From NCBI RefSeq assembly GCF_036013975.1, contig NZ_CP107904.1:2604001-2668000 (forward strand): a stretch of DNA of 64,000 nt. The letters run 5' to 3'. The position numbers were made by a program, and so were the translations under genes. The notes under the pieces are model-generated. The model searched no databases and had not been told where the DNA came from. It worked only from the letters and a program-made list of their open reading frames with translations. Below, piece by piece: positions 50,600-60,184 of the stretch (position 1 is the first letter of the stretch; each line of letters opens with the position of its first letter). Origin of the DNA: Kitasatospora sp. NBC_00458. Lineage in GTDB: Bacteria; Actinomycetota; Actinomycetes; Streptomycetales; Streptomycetaceae.

Positions 50600-50658
50600 G
50601 GCTGACTCCAGCTCTCGTTCCCCGTCGTACGGGGATGACCGTAGGGATGGAGTCAGCC
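50600..50658 (-). promoter_or_regulatory. Inverted repeat abutting the trpD start
   Basis: GGCTGACTCCA and TGGAGTCAGCC form a perfect 11-bp inverted repeat at 50600-50610 and 50648-50658. On the minus strand the proximal arm contains the trpD Shine-Dalgarno and ends at the ATG. The distal arm overlaps a possible -10 (TAGGCT). A second hairpin CCCCGT/ACGGGG lies between the arms. A regulatory RNA or a DNA operator are both possible. Confidence 0.55.
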
Positions 50659-50804
50659 TATCGAGCGGCGGGGCGCGGGGGCTCGGCCGTTCACCCTTCT
50701 TCTCCCGTGGTGAGACGCGCGGCCCGGGAGCCCGGTCCGCGCGCCCCGTCCGGAACGCCCCGTCCCGGGTGGCTTCGCCCGCTCCGCCCGGGGGGCCGGC
50801 GCGC

Positions 50805-51230
50805 CTACCGGGCGGCCGGCGCCCGCTTGGCCAGCCGGGCGCGGAGCAGGGTGCCGGCGGCCTCGGCCAGCGCCACCGGGTCCACCGGCTGGGAGATCGC
50901 CGCGTCGGCCCGGCTCCAGGCGGCCAGCCAGGAGTCCTGCGGCCGGCCGATCAGCACCAGCAGCGGCGGGCAACCGTAGATCTCGTCCTTCAGCTGCCGG
51001 GCGAGCCCGAGCCCGCCGGCCGGCACCGCCTCCCCGTCCAGCACGCAGAGGTCCACGCCGCCCTTCTCCAGTGCCCTGAGCACCGCGGGGGTGGTCGCGC
51101 ACTCCAGGTAGGACAGCTCCGGCAGATCCTCGGCCACCCGGCTGCCGAGCGCCGTGAGCACCTGCTCGCGGGTCGTGCGGTCGTGGCTGTAGACGAGAAC
51201 GGTCAGCGTCTCGTCGGTCGTGTACGCCAT
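50805..51230 (-). CDS. Single-domain receiver-like protein (degenerate response regulator)
   Basis: The product is 141 residues from ATG 51230 after GAGGGAG. It has the receiver fold only: [21 protein letters not shown], the Asp in [18 protein letters not shown] at the phosphorylation site, [11 protein letters not shown], and [13 protein letters not shown]. The acidic pocket is reduced (SHD instead of a DD pair), and the conserved Lys before Pro is replaced by Gln, so ordinary phosphorylation is doubtful. No output domain is present. It lies divergent from ctaE, so it may relate to respiratory regulation, but that is only positional. Confidence 0.78.
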   Translation of the reverse strand: MAYTTDETLTVLVYSHDRTTREQVLTALGSRVAEDLPELSYLECATTPAVLRALEKGGVDLCVLDGEAVPAGGLGLARQLKDEIYGCPPLLVLIGRPQDSWLAAWSRADAAISQPVDPVALAEAAGTLLRARLAKRAPAAR

Positions 51231-51625
51231 GGGCCCTGCTCCCTCACGTGTGATCCGGACCACGTTCGCCTCTCCCCGGATGCTACTCCCGATCACCGGC
51301 CGCCGAGCCACTCCCGCGCGATCCGTCTCAAGCCGCCGCGCCCACCGATGGTCCGGCCGGAGGACAGCGCGTCACCCTCACGCCCGCAGTCCACCCGTAC
51401 GGCGGACGGGGGCCTTCTCCCCTTACTACCGACGGGCCTCCGGGGGGTGGTACGACACGCAGGGCATCGGGGTCGAAGACGCCTTCGAAGAACCATCAGA
51501 AAAGGGACACGCCGCTGCTCAGCACCGGTACGGACGGCCCGTCGGGCACCAGGGGGGCATACCGCACGCACCGGACACTCCGAGGGACACCCCCCGACGT
51601 GAAGACGGAATAAGGGACCGACATA
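51231..51625. other. Divergent promoter region between the receiver-like gene and ctaE
   Basis: No gene is visible. On the minus strand TAGCAT at about 51281-51286 is a plausible -10 for the receiver-like gene. For ctaE I cannot point to a convincing promoter. Its ATG follows AAGGGACCG. Confidence 0.4.
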
Positions 51626-52246
51626 ATGTCCGTCGTGGCGACAGCAACAGCAGTAGAAACCGGGCACGCGCACGGATCGGTCAACCGGCCGAACATGGTC
51701 AGCGTCGGAACGATCGTCTGGCTCAGTTCCGAGTTGATGTTCTTCGCGGCCCTCTTCGCGATGTACTTCACGCTCCGCTCCGTGAAGGGAGCCGAGTACT
51801 GGACCGAGAAGGCGCACGCCCTCAACGTGCCCTTCTCCTCGGTCAACACCACGATCCTGGTGCTCTCCTCGCTCACCTGCCAGCTCGGCGTCTTCGCCGC
51901 CGAGCGCGGGGACGTGAAGAAGCTCCGCTCGTGGTTCGTCATCACCTTCGTGATGGGCGCGATCTTCATCGGCGGCCAGATCTTCGAGTACACCGAGCTG
52001 GTCAAGAAGGACGGTCTCTCGCTGTCCTCCGACCCGTACGGCACGGTGTTCTACCTGACCACCGGCTTCCACGGTCTGCACGTGACGGGTGGTCTGATCG
52101 CCTTCCTGCTGGTCCTGGGACGGACGTACGCAGCCAAGCGCTTCACGCACGAGCAGGCCACCGCCGCGATCGTGGTGTCGTACTACTGGCACTTCGTCGA
52201 CGTCGTGTGGATCGGCCTGTTCGCGACCATCTACCTGATCAAGTAA
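51626..52246 (+). CDS. ctaE: Cytochrome c oxidase (aa3) subunit III
   Basis: The 206-residue membrane protein is the short, five-span actinobacterial form of subunit III. It has [21 protein letters not shown] (first span with the conserved Glu), [43 protein letters not shown] and [20 protein letters not shown]. It is part of the bc1-aa3 supercomplex that transfers electrons from menaquinol to oxygen. It begins the + strand cluster ctaE-qcrC-qcrA-qcrB. A 187-base gap separates it from qcrC. Confidence 0.96.
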   Translation: MSVVATATAVETGHAHGSVNRPNMVSVGTIVWLSSELMFFAALFAMYFTLRSVKGAEYWTEKAHALNVPFSSVNTTILVLSSLTCQLGVFAAERGDVKKLRSWFVITFVMGAIFIGGQIFEYTELVKKDGLSLSSDPYGTVFYLTTGFHGLHVTGGLIAFLLVLGRTYAAKRFTHEQATAAIVVSYYWHFVDVVWIGLFATIYLIK

Positions 52247-52433
52247 CCAGCTGATCAGGTCGCTGGCCACCGGCTCCGGGTCCCGCCCTCCTGGGCGACG
52301 GCCCGATTTCGCCGGTGGCGACGCTCCCACCGACCGACCGCGCGCGCAGCCCTAGACAGGCCGCCTCGTGCCGGCCAGACCGGCCGCCGGGTGCACCCAC
52401 CAGTCGACCAGATCCTGACACCGGGGTTATTCC

Positions 52434-53243
52434 GTGAAAAAGCTCTCCGCACGACGGCGCCACCCACTGGCGGCGCTGGTCGTCCTACTTCTCGCCCTGG
52501 CGGCAACCGGGGGGCTGTACGCCGCGTTCGCGCCCGCCGACAAGGCGCAGGCCGACGTCGCCGCGCAGTCGCTCGCGATCGATGAGGGCAAGAAGCTCTT
52601 CGCCGTGGGCTGCTCCTCCTGCCACGGCCTGAACGGCCAGGGTTCGAGCGACGGTCCCAGCCTGGTCGGCGTCGGCTCCGCCGCGGTCGACTTCCAGGTC
52701 GGCACCGGTCGCATGCCGGCCCAGCAGCCCGGCGCCCAGGTGCCGAAGAAGAAGAACATCTACTCGCAGGCCGAGATCGACCAGATGGCCGCCTTCGTGG
52801 CCTCGCTCGGCCCCGGCCCGGTGACTCCGACCGAGGAGCAGTACACCTCGACCAACCCCGAGGACCTCTCCAAGGGCGGCGAGCTGTTCCGCACCAACTG
52901 CGCCCAGTGCCACAACTTCGCCGGCCAGGGCGGTGCCCTGACCCAGGGCAAGTACGCCCCGTCGCTGGAGGGCGTGGACGCGAAGCACATCTACGAGGCC
53001 ATGCAGACCGGCCCGCAGAACATGCCGTCCTTCCCGGACACCACCATGCCCGAGGAGCAGAAGAAGCAGATCGTGGCCTTCGTCCGCCACACCACCAACG
53101 ATGAGCCCAACCCCGGCGGTCTCACGCTCGGCAGCCTCGGTCCGGTGACCGAGGGCCTGTTCGGCTGGATCTTCGGTCTCGGCGCGCTCATCGCGGTCGC
53201 GATCTGGGTCGCCGCCCACACCACCAAGGCCAAGAAGTCATGA
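52434..53243 (+). CDS. qcrC: Cytochrome bc1 complex dihaem cytochrome c subunit
   Basis: The product is 269 residues from GTG 52434. An N-terminal membrane span/signal (residues ~9-30) is followed by two c-type haem domains with CSSCH near 57-61 and CAQCH near 158-162. Distal Met ligands lie in RMPAQ and NMPSFPD. A C-terminal membrane span lies near 240-262. In actinobacteria this fused di-haem subunit replaces soluble cytochrome c and hands electrons directly to the aa3 oxidase. It overlaps qcrA by four bases (ATGA). Confidence 0.97.
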   Translation: MKKLSARRRHPLAALVVLLLALAATGGLYAAFAPADKAQADVAAQSLAIDEGKKLFAVGCSSCHGLNGQGSSDGPSLVGVGSAAVDFQVGTGRMPAQQPGAQVPKKKNIYSQAEIDQMAAFVASLGPGPVTPTEEQYTSTNPEDLSKGGELFRTNCAQCHNFAGQGGALTQGKYAPSLEGVDAKHIYEAMQTGPQNMPSFPDTTMPEEQKKQIVAFVRHTTNDEPNPGGLTLGSLGPVTEGLFGWIFGLGALIAVAIWVAAHTTKAKKS

Positions 53244-54310
53244 GCCACGACATGTCAGAAGAGAAGCTCCCGGAGTCCCACGGCTCCGCCGGGCACCACG
53301 AGGTGGCCGCCCACGGCGATCCGTTCGCCGACCCGGGCCTGCCGGCCCACGAACCGCGTCGCACCGACATCGACGAGCGGGCCGCCAAGCGGGCCGAGCG
53401 CCAGGTGTCGCTGATGTTCGTGGTCTCGATGCTCGCCACGATCGGCTTCATCGCCTCGTACGTGGCCATCGACAAGGAAAAGATCGTCTACGTCTGGCCG
53501 CTGGGCAACATCAGTGCGCTGAACTTCGCCCTGGGCATGACCCTGGGCGTGGCCCTCTTCCTGATCGGCGCGGGCGCGGTCCACTGGGCCCGCACCCTGA
53601 TGTCGGACGTCGAGCTGCCGGCCGAGCGTCACCCGATCGAGGCCGACGACGAGGTCCGCAACGACGTCATCGACCAGTTCAGGACCGGCGCCGCCGAGTC
53701 CGGCTTCGGCCGCCGCAAGATGATCCGCAACACCCTCATCGGTTCGATGGCCCTGGTGCCGCTCTCCGGTGTGGTGCTGCTGCGCGACCTGGGGCCGCTG
53801 CCCGAGGACAAGCTGGAGCACACCGGCTGGCTGGAGGCCACCCCGGCGAAGCCGTTGGCGCTCATCAACATGAACACCAACCTGCCGATGACCGCCGAGG
53901 ACATCATCGTCGGCTCGCTGACCTTCGCCATGCCGGAGGGTCTGCACACCCACGACGAGGACTTCCAGCAGCGGATCGCCAAGGACGCCCTGATGCTGGT
54001 GCGCATCGCGCCGGAGAACATCAAGGACGAGAAGTCCAAGGAGCTGGGTTTCGAGGGCATCCTCGCCTACTCCAAGATCTGCACGCACGTCGGCTGCCCG
54101 ATCAGCCTCTACGAGCAGCAGACCCACCACGCGCTCTGCCCCTGCCACCAGTCGACCTTCGACCTGGCGGACGGCGCGCGCGTCATCTTCGGCCCGGCCG
54201 GCCACCCGCTGCCGCAGCTGAAGATCATCACTGACGAGAAGGGCTTCCTGGTCGCCACCGGCGACTTCGACGAGCCCGTCGGCCCGAGCTACTGGGAGCG
54301 TGCTCGATGA
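53240..54310 (+). CDS. qcrA: Cytochrome bc1 complex Rieske iron-sulfur subunit
   Basis: The 356-residue protein has three predicted membrane spans in the N-terminal half (~57-75, ~92-115 and ~165-190), as in mycobacterial QcrA, then the Rieske domain. The [2Fe-2S] ligands are in CTHVGCPIS and CPCHQSTFDL, with GPAGHPLPQL after. It accepts electrons from menaquinol. It overlaps qcrC and qcrB by four bases on each side, so the three genes are translationally coupled. Confidence 0.97.
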   Translation: MSHDMSEEKLPESHGSAGHHEVAAHGDPFADPGLPAHEPRRTDIDERAAKRAERQVSLMFVVSMLATIGFIASYVAIDKEKIVYVWPLGNISALNFALGMTLGVALFLIGAGAVHWARTLMSDVELPAERHPIEADDEVRNDVIDQFRTGAAESGFGRRKMIRNTLIGSMALVPLSGVVLLRDLGPLPEDKLEHTGWLEATPAKPLALINMNTNLPMTAEDIIVGSLTFAMPEGLHTHDEDFQQRIAKDALMLVRIAPENIKDEKSKELGFEGILAYSKICTHVGCPISLYEQQTHHALCPCHQSTFDLADGARVIFGPAGHPLPQLKIITDEKGFLVATGDFDEPVGPSYWERAR

Positions 54311-55965
54311 GTAGCGCGAGCAGCACCACCTCCGGTGCCGCCAAGCCCGCCAGCACGCGCGCCAAACCCGCCAACAAGTGGGAGCAGGCAGCGGACTGGA
54401 CGGACGGCCGGCTGGGGATCTACTCCCTCGCCCGGGCGAACCTCCGCAAGATCTTCCCGGACCACTGGTCCTTCATGCTCGGTGAGATCTGCCTCTACAC
54501 CTTCATCATCATCATCCTGACCGGCGTCTACCTGACGCTGTTCTTCAAGCCCTCCATGGGCGAGGTGATCTACCAGGGCTCGTACGTGCCCCTCAAGGGC
54601 ATCCCGATGTCCGAGGCGTACGCGTCGACGGTGGACATCAGCTTCGAGGTGCGCGGCGGCCTGCTGGTCCGCCAGATCCACCACTGGGCCGCCCTGGTCT
54701 TCGTCGCGGCGATGCTCGTGCACATGATGCGCGTGTTCTTCACCGGCGCGTTCCGCAAGCCGCGCGAGATCAACTGGGTCTTCGGCTTCCTGCTGCTGGT
54801 CCTCGGCATGTTCGACGGCTTCTTCGGCTACTCGCTCCCCGACGACCTGCTCTCGGGCACCGGTATCCGCTTCATGGAAGGCGCGATCCTCGCCGTCCCG
54901 CTGGTGGGCACCTACATCCAGATGTTCCTGTTCGGCGGCGAGTTCCCCGGCCACGACATCGTGCCGCGGTTCTTCACCATCCACGTGCTGCTGATCCCGG
55001 GCATCATGCTGGGCCTGCTGGTCGCCCACCTGATCCTGGTCTTCTACCACAAGCACACCCAGTGGGCGGGCCCGGGCAAGACCGAGAAGAACGTCGTCGG
55101 CATGCCGCTGATGCCGGTCTACATGGCCAAGGCCGGCGGCTTCTTCTTCCTGGTGTTCGGCCTCATCGCCGTCATCTCGGCGATCGCCACGATCAACCCG
55201 ATCTGGGCGTACGGCCCGTACCGCCCGGACCAGGTGTCCACGGACGCCCAGCCCGACTGGTACATGGGCTTCTCCGAGGGTCTGATCCGCATCATGCCGG
55301 GCTGGGAGATCAGCCTCTGGGGCCACACCCTGAACCTGGGTGTCATGGTGCCGCTGGCGATCTTCCCGATGGTGCTGGCCGCGATCGCGGTGTACCCCTT
55401 CATCGAGGGCTGGATCACCGGCGACAAGCGCGAGCACCACATCCTGGACCGCCCGCGCAACGCCCCGGTCCGCACCGGTCTGGGCGCCGCCTGGATCAGC
55501 CTCTACCTGATCCTGCTGATGGCCGGTGGCAACGACCTGTTCGCCACCCACCTGCACCTGTCGATCAACTCGGTCACGTACTTCGTCCGCGTGGGCATGT
55601 TCGTGGTCCCGGTGCTCGTCTTCATCATCACCAAGCGCTGGTGCCTCGGCCTCCAGCGCCGTGACAAGGAGAAGGTGCTGCACGGCCGCGAGACCGGCGT
55701 CATCAAGCGCCTGCCGCACGGCGAGTTCGTCGAGGTGCACGCCCAGCTGCCGGCGAAGGACCTGCACACGCTCACCGCGCACGAGCAGGTGGAGCCGTTC
55801 GAGCTGCCGGCCGCGACGGACGAGAACGGTGTGGCCCGCAAGGCCAACGTCATCACCCGGACCCGGGCGAAGCTCTCCCGCGGCTTCTACGGCGAGGGCA
55901 GCCAGATCCCCAAGCCGACCTCCGAGGAGCACCACGAGATCACCAGCGGCCACGGCCACCACTGA
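54307..55965 (+). CDS. qcrB: Cytochrome bc1 complex cytochrome b subunit
   Basis: The 552-residue protein has nine or so membrane spans. The haem b His pairs lie in HHWAALVFVAAMLVHMM and TIHVLLIPGIMLGLLVAHL. YSLPDDLLSGTG is the Q-site region, and the C-terminal extension (~430-552) is charged, as in actinobacterial QcrB. ATG 54307 overlaps qcrA. A strong terminator (55991-56037) ends the operon. Confidence 0.97.
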   Translation: MSSASSTTSGAAKPASTRAKPANKWEQAADWTDGRLGIYSLARANLRKIFPDHWSFMLGEICLYTFIIIILTGVYLTLFFKPSMGEVIYQGSYVPLKGIPMSEAYASTVDISFEVRGGLLVRQIHHWAALVFVAAMLVHMMRVFFTGAFRKPREINWVFGFLLLVLGMFDGFFGYSLPDDLLSGTGIRFMEGAILAVPLVGTYIQMFLFGGEFPGHDIVPRFFTIHVLLIPGIMLGLLVAHLILVFYHKHTQWAGPGKTEKNVVGMPLMPVYMAKAGGFFFLVFGLIAVISAIATINPIWAYGPYRPDQVSTDAQPDWYMGFSEGLIRIMPGWEISLWGHTLNLGVMVPLAIFPMVLAAIAVYPFIEGWITGDKREHHILDRPRNAPVRTGLGAAWISLYLILLMAGGNDLFATHLHLSINSVTYFVRVGMFVVPVLVFIITKRWCLGLQRRDKEKVLHGRETGVIKRLPHGEFVEVHAQLPAKDLHTLTAHEQVEPFELPAATDENGVARKANVITRTRAKLSRGFYGEGSQIPKPTSEEHHEITSGHGHH

Positions 55966-55990
55966 TCCCGTACGCACCCCGCGTCGCACC

Positions 55991-56037
55991 CGAGGGCCGC
56001 TGACCAGAGTTCATCTGGTCGGCGGCCCTCGGGCTTT
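55991..56037 (+). terminator. Terminator of the qcrCAB operon
   Basis: An 18-bp stem (55991-56008 with 56014-56031, one G-U) with loop GTTCA is followed by GGCTTTTCC. It is 25 bases after the qcrB stop. Confidence 0.9.
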
Positions 56038-56147
56038 TCCCGTCCCGCCCAGTCCCGACCAGTCCCGACCCGCCCAGTCCCGTCCCGACCCGTCCCGACC
56101 CGTCCCGTCCCGACCCGTCCCGACCAGCCCCGTCCCGACCGAACCCC
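56038..56147 (+). repeat. Tandem degenerate CCCGTCCCGA repeat array
   Basis: About 110 bases consist almost only of CCCGTCCCGA, CCCGACCCGT and CCCAGTCCCGA units, ten or so copies in varying order. No G runs or genes lie within. It sits between the qcr terminator and the GntR gene, immediately before its ribosome binding site. Confidence 0.8.
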
Positions 56148-56158
56148 AGGAGCCATCC

Positions 56159-56542
56159 GTGCAGCTGTCCGTCGACCCGGCCTCCGCCACTCCCCCGTAC
56201 GAGCAGATCCGCGCCCAGATCGCCGAGCAGGCCCGCAGCGGCGAGCTGGCGACCGGTCTGCGGCTGCCCACCGTCCGGGCGCTGGCCGAGCGGCTGGGGC
56301 TGGCCGCGGGGACGGTCGCCCGCGCCTACCGCGAGCTGGAGGCGGACGGCGTGGTCGAGACCCACGGCCGGCGCGGCACCCTGGTCGCCGCGGTCGGCGA
56401 CGCCGCGCACCGGCTGGCCGCGGCGGCCGCCGCCGAGTACGCCGAGCGGGTCGTCCGGCTCGGGCTGCCCCTGCCGGACGCCCTGGGGGCCGTGGACACC
56501 GCACTGCGGCTGGCCTACCGGGAGGGCGCCGGCGAGGGCTGA
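56159..56542 (+). CDS. Short GntR-family regulator (YtrA-like)
   Basis: GTG 56159 follows AGGAG; 127 residues. The winged helix PPYEQIRAQIAEQARSGEL, TVRALAERLGLAAGTVARAYRELEADGVVETHGRRGT is canonical GntR. The C-terminal part is only ~45 helical residues (AAAAEYAERVVRLGLPLPDALGAVDTAL), as in the YtrA subfamily. YtrA regulators often control ABC transporters; none is adjacent here. It is preceded by the unusual CCCGTCCCGA array, and converges with the L,D-transpeptidase gene. Confidence 0.9.
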   Translation: MQLSVDPASATPPYEQIRAQIAEQARSGELATGLRLPTVRALAERLGLAAGTVARAYRELEADGVVETHGRRGTLVAAVGDAAHRLAAAAAAEYAERVVRLGLPLPDALGAVDTALRLAYREGAGEG

Positions 56543-56562
56543 GGAGGGGCCGTGCGGGCCCG

Positions 56563-57825
56563 TCAGAGCTGCGGGGCGATCATCCCCGTGGCGGGGGCCC
56601 GGGTGACCGGTGCGGTGGTGCTGACGGGCTGCCCGAGGGCGCTGTGGCCGACCCAGTCCGCCCAGGCGATGTTCCAGTCGCCGAAGCCGTTGCCGAACGG
56701 CTCCATGCCCTTGCCCCGGCTGTTCACCACCGTCACCAGGTCCCCCACCCTGGTGTTCTGGTAGAACCAGCGGGCGTTCTCGGTGCTCATGCCGGTACAG
56801 CCGTGGCTGACGTTCTCGATCCCCTGCGCGCCCACCGACCAGGGCGCGGCGTGGACGTACTCGCCGCTCCAGGTGACCCGGGTCGCCCACTCGACGTCGA
56901 GGTCGTACGACTCCGCGCTGCCGGCCGCTATCCCGATCGTCTCGCCGCTCATCCGGACCTTGCGCTCCTGGCCGAGCACCACCTTGACGCCGTTGCGGGT
57001 GTCGAAGCCCGGCTTCCCGGTGGTCACCGGGATCGTCCGGACCACCTGGCCGTCACGCTTCAGGGTGAGCTCGTGGGCGGACGCGTCCACCACCGTCTCG
57101 ACCCGCTCCCCGATCCGCAGCGCCAGGGCGGCCCGGTCGCCGCCGTACAGGCCGTCCGCGATCCGGCTGCCGGTGCCCTCGAAGGCGAGGCTGACCGTGG
57201 TACCGGTCGGCCAGTACTGCTCGGGGCGGAAGTGCAGGTTCCTGTCGTCCACCCAGTACCAGCCTCCGGTGACGGCCGGCTGCGAGACCACGGTGAGCGC
57301 GCGCTCCACCTCCTGGCGGGCCTGCGGGTCCTTCACCGCCTCGGAGAGCTGGACCGTGAGCGGCTGGCCCACGCCGTAGACGCCGCTGCCCGAGGAGTCC
57401 GGGCCGAGCTTGGCGGCCAGCAGGCGCTGGGCGGCCACCGTCGCGAACCCGGCGGTGGTCTCGCCCCGGCCGCCCCTGCCGTCGTCGGCGGCGATCCGGA
57501 CGGTGTACGAGGTGGCGGCCTTGAGCCGCCCGGTGGTCTGCCAGCTGCGCTGGTCGTCCGAGAGCCGCCCGGCGACCACCCGCCCGTCCGGGCCGACCAC
57601 GGTGACGTCGGTGAGCCGGCTGCCCGGCTCGGCGGTCACGGTGACCGGCTGGGACGGGTCCACCCGCTCGGTGGCGGAGAGGTGCACCAGCTTCGCGGCG
57701 TCGACCTTGCGCACGGTACCGGCGAGGTCGTCCCCGCTTCCGGACGTGCAGCCGGCCAGCGGGGCCAGTACTGCCAGGGCCAGCGAGATGCCGCCGATAC
57801 CTGCGATTCCGCGCCTGTCGGCCAT
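56563..57825 (-). CDS. L,D-transpeptidase lipoprotein (Ig-like domain plus YkuD domain)
   Basis: This is a 420-residue exported lipoprotein: the lipobox LAGC at residues ~23-26 ends the signal. One or two Ig-like domains (~40-245) follow, then a YkuD catalytic domain (~250-390) with the Cys motif SHGCTGMSTENARWF and the upstream RNGVKVVLGQE. It forms 3-3 crosslinks between DAP residues of peptidoglycan, as LdtMt2 does. The start ATG 57825 follows a GGAGG-like site. It stands between respiratory genes, but no functional link is evident. Confidence 0.93.
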   Translation of the reverse strand: MADRRGIAGIGGISLALAVLAPLAGCTSGSGDDLAGTVRKVDAAKLVHLSATERVDPSQPVTVTAEPGSRLTDVTVVGPDGRVVAGRLSDDQRSWQTTGRLKAATSYTVRIAADDGRGGRGETTAGFATVAAQRLLAAKLGPDSSGSGVYGVGQPLTVQLSEAVKDPQARQEVERALTVVSQPAVTGGWYWVDDRNLHFRPEQYWPTGTTVSLAFEGTGSRIADGLYGGDRAALALRIGERVETVVDASAHELTLKRDGQVVRTIPVTTGKPGFDTRNGVKVVLGQERKVRMSGETIGIAAGSAESYDLDVEWATRVTWSGEYVHAAPWSVGAQGIENVSHGCTGMSTENARWFYQNTRVGDLVTVVNSRGKGMEPFGNGFGDWNIAWADWVGHSALGQPVSTTAPVTRAPATGMIAPQL

Positions 57826-57940
57826 GACCGCCTCCGAGGGTTCGCACGATTGATCAGATCGTAGGAACCGTCCCGCCCGAGCGACATCCGGGCGACGCGC
57901 CGTTGCGCCGGGAGGGTGAGGCCGTCACTCCGGGGACGCA

Positions 57941-57978
57941 ACAGGGCCGGGCATCCCGTGCGGGATGCCCGGCCCTGT
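57941..57978 (-). terminator. Terminator of the ctaC-ctaD-ctaF operon
   Basis: An 18-bp perfect inverted repeat (57941-57958 with 57961-57978) with two bases between arms lies 15 bases after the ctaF stop. There is no T run. Confidence 0.85.
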
Positions 57979-57992
57979 GCGAGGGGCGGAAC

Positions 57993-58409
57993 CTACTGGT
58001 TCTGGTTCTCGCCGCGGTAGAACTCGAAGACCCAGCCGAACAGGCCGATCAGGATCACCGGGATCGACCAGTACAGCAGCCACCAGCCGAAGATCACACC
58101 GAGGAACGCCAGCGCGCCGCCGATCGCCAGCGAGAGCGGCTGCCAGCTGTGCGGGGCGAAGAAGCCCAGCTCGCCGGAGTCGTCCGCGACCTCGGCCTCG
58201 GGGTTGTCACCCGCGCCGCTGTCCACCCGGCGGGCGGTGAAGGCGAGGTAGTACCCGATGAACGCGCAGAGCGCGAAGGCGAGGAACAGCGCGGTGGTGC
58301 CCGCCGCCTCGATGCCGTGCTCCGACTGGTTGGTCCACAGGCCGTACGTGATGGCCATGGCCAGCACGAAGACCGCCAGGCCCAGGAAGATCTTGCCCTG
58401 TTCCTTCAT
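57993..58409 (-). CDS. ctaF: Cytochrome c oxidase subunit IV (CtaF)
   Basis: The 138-residue membrane protein has four predicted spans (~8-26, ~35-57, ~88-110 and ~112-132) and a short acidic loop. KEQGKIFLGLAVFVLAMAITYGLW and EHGIEAAGTTALFLAFALCAF are typical of actinobacterial CtaF, an accessory subunit of the aa3 oxidase. ATG 58409 overlaps the ctaD stop by one base (TGATG). Confidence 0.94.
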   Translation of the reverse strand: MKEQGKIFLGLAVFVLAMAITYGLWTNQSEHGIEAAGTTALFLAFALCAFIGYYLAFTARRVDSGAGDNPEAEVADDSGELGFFAPHSWQPLSLAIGGALAFLGVIFGWWLLYWSIPVILIGLFGWVFEFYRGENQNQ

Positions 58410-60184
58410 CAGGCGTCCCCACCCTTCTTGCCCTTGCCGAGCTGCGGGGCGTCGTACTTCGCCGGGGTCACGCCCGCGAGGTGCTTGGCCGGCTCACCGT
58501 GGTTCTCAAGGTAGTCCAGCGCGGCGATCTCCGGGTGGTGGAGGTCGAAGGCCGGGGATTCCGAGCGGATCCGGGGCAGCGTGAGGAAGTTGTGCCGCGG
58601 CGGCGGGCAGGAGGTCGCCCACTCCAGCGAGCGGCCGTAGCCCCACGGGTCGTCGACCTCGACCTTCTCGCCGTACTTGGCCGTCTTCCAGACGTTGTAG
58701 AGGAACGGCAGGATCGACAGGCCGAGCAGGAACGAGCCGATGGTGGAGACGGTGTTCAGGGTGGTGAACCCGTCGGACGCCAGGTAGTCGGCGTAGCGGC
58801 GGGGCATGCCCTCCGCGCCGAGCCAGTGCTGCACCAGGAAGGTCGCGTGGAAGCCGATGAACAGCGTCCAGAAGGTGATCTTGCCGAGGCGCTCGTCCAG
58901 CATCTTGCCGGTCATCTTCGGCCACCAGAAGTGGAAGCCGGCGAACATCGCGAAGACGACGGTGCCGAAGACCACGTAGTGGAAGTGGGCGACGACGAAG
59001 TACGAGTCCGAGACGTGGAAGTCGATCGGCGGGGAGGCCAGCAGGACACCGGTCAGACCGCCGAAGAGGAAGGTGACCAGGAAGCCGACCGTCCAGAGCA
59101 TCGGGGTCTCGAAGCTCAGCGAGCCCTTCCACATGGTGCCGACCCAGTTGAAGAACTTCACACCGGTCGGGACCGCGATCAGGAAGGTCATGAAGGAGAA
59201 GAACGGCAGCAGGACTTGGCCGGTGACGTACATGTGGTGGGCCCACACCGTCACGGACAGGCCGGCGATCGCGATGGTGGCCGCGATCAGGCCGGAGTAG
59301 CCGAACATCGGCTTGCGGCTGAAGACCGGGATGACCTCGGACACGATGCCGAAGAACGGCAGCGCGATGATGTACACCTCGGGGTGGCCGAAGAACCAGA
59401 ACAGGTGCTGCCAGAGCAGCGCCCCTCCGTTCGCCGGGTCGAAGACGTGGGCCCCGAACTTGCGGTCCGCCTCCAGGGCGAACAGCGCGGCGGCCAGCAC
59501 CGGGAAGGCCAGCAGGACCAGCACGGCGGTCAGCAGGACGTTCCAGACGAAGATCGACATCCGGAACATCGTCATGCCGGGCGCGCGCATGCAGATGATC
59601 GTGGTGATGAAGTTGACCGCACCCAGGATCGTGCCGAAGCCGGAGAAGGCCAGACCCATGATCCACATGTCGGCGCCGATGCCCGGCGAGCGGACCGCGT
59701 CCGACAGCGGCGCGTAGGCGAACCAGCCGAAGTCGGCGGCGCCCTGCGGGGTGATGAAGCCGGCGACGGCGATCAGCGAGCCGAACAGGTACAGCCAGTA
59801 GGCGAACATGTTCAGACGCGGGAAGGCGACGTCGGGGGCGCCGATCTGGAGCGGCATGATCCAGTTCGCGAACCCGGCGAAGAGCGGGGTCGCGAACATC
59901 AGCAGCATCACCGTGCCGTGCATGGTGAACGCCTGGTTGAACTGCTCGTTCGACAGGATCTGGGTCCCGGGACGAGCCAGCTCGGCGCGCATGACCAGCG
60001 CGAGGATGCCGCCGATCAGGAAGAAGGCGAAGGACGTGCCCAGGTAGAGCGTGCCGATCGTCTTGTGGTCAGTGGTGGTCAGCCACTTGATGATGGTGGA
60101 ACCCGGCTTGCGGGTCCGCTGCGCCCCGACCGTGACGGCCCCGGCGCCCCCGCCGGCCGCGGCGGGCTCGTTGAGGATGGTCAC
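58409..60184 (-). CDS. ctaD: Cytochrome c oxidase (aa3) subunit I
   Basis: The catalytic subunit, 591 residues with twelve membrane spans. [14 protein letters not shown] holds a haem a ligand. [22 protein letters not shown] holds the Cu-B His and the cross-linked Tyr. HHMYVTGQ holds the other Cu-B His residues, and [13 protein letters not shown] the haem a/a3 His. The start is GTG 60184, overlapping the ctaC stop by four bases (GTGA). The C terminus ends with an extra ~40 residues rich in Lys and Gly, usual in actinobacteria. Confidence 0.97.
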   Translation of the reverse strand: MTILNEPAAAGGGAGAVTVGAQRTRKPGSTIIKWLTTTDHKTIGTLYLGTSFAFFLIGGILALVMRAELARPGTQILSNEQFNQAFTMHGTVMLLMFATPLFAGFANWIMPLQIGAPDVAFPRLNMFAYWLYLFGSLIAVAGFITPQGAADFGWFAYAPLSDAVRSPGIGADMWIMGLAFSGFGTILGAVNFITTIICMRAPGMTMFRMSIFVWNVLLTAVLVLLAFPVLAAALFALEADRKFGAHVFDPANGGALLWQHLFWFFGHPEVYIIALPFFGIVSEVIPVFSRKPMFGYSGLIAATIAIAGLSVTVWAHHMYVTGQVLLPFFSFMTFLIAVPTGVKFFNWVGTMWKGSLSFETPMLWTVGFLVTFLFGGLTGVLLASPPIDFHVSDSYFVVAHFHYVVFGTVVFAMFAGFHFWWPKMTGKMLDERLGKITFWTLFIGFHATFLVQHWLGAEGMPRRYADYLASDGFTTLNTVSTIGSFLLGLSILPFLYNVWKTAKYGEKVEVDDPWGYGRSLEWATSCPPPRHNFLTLPRIRSESPAFDLHHPEIAALDYLENHGEPAKHLAGVTPAKYDAPQLGKGKKGGDA

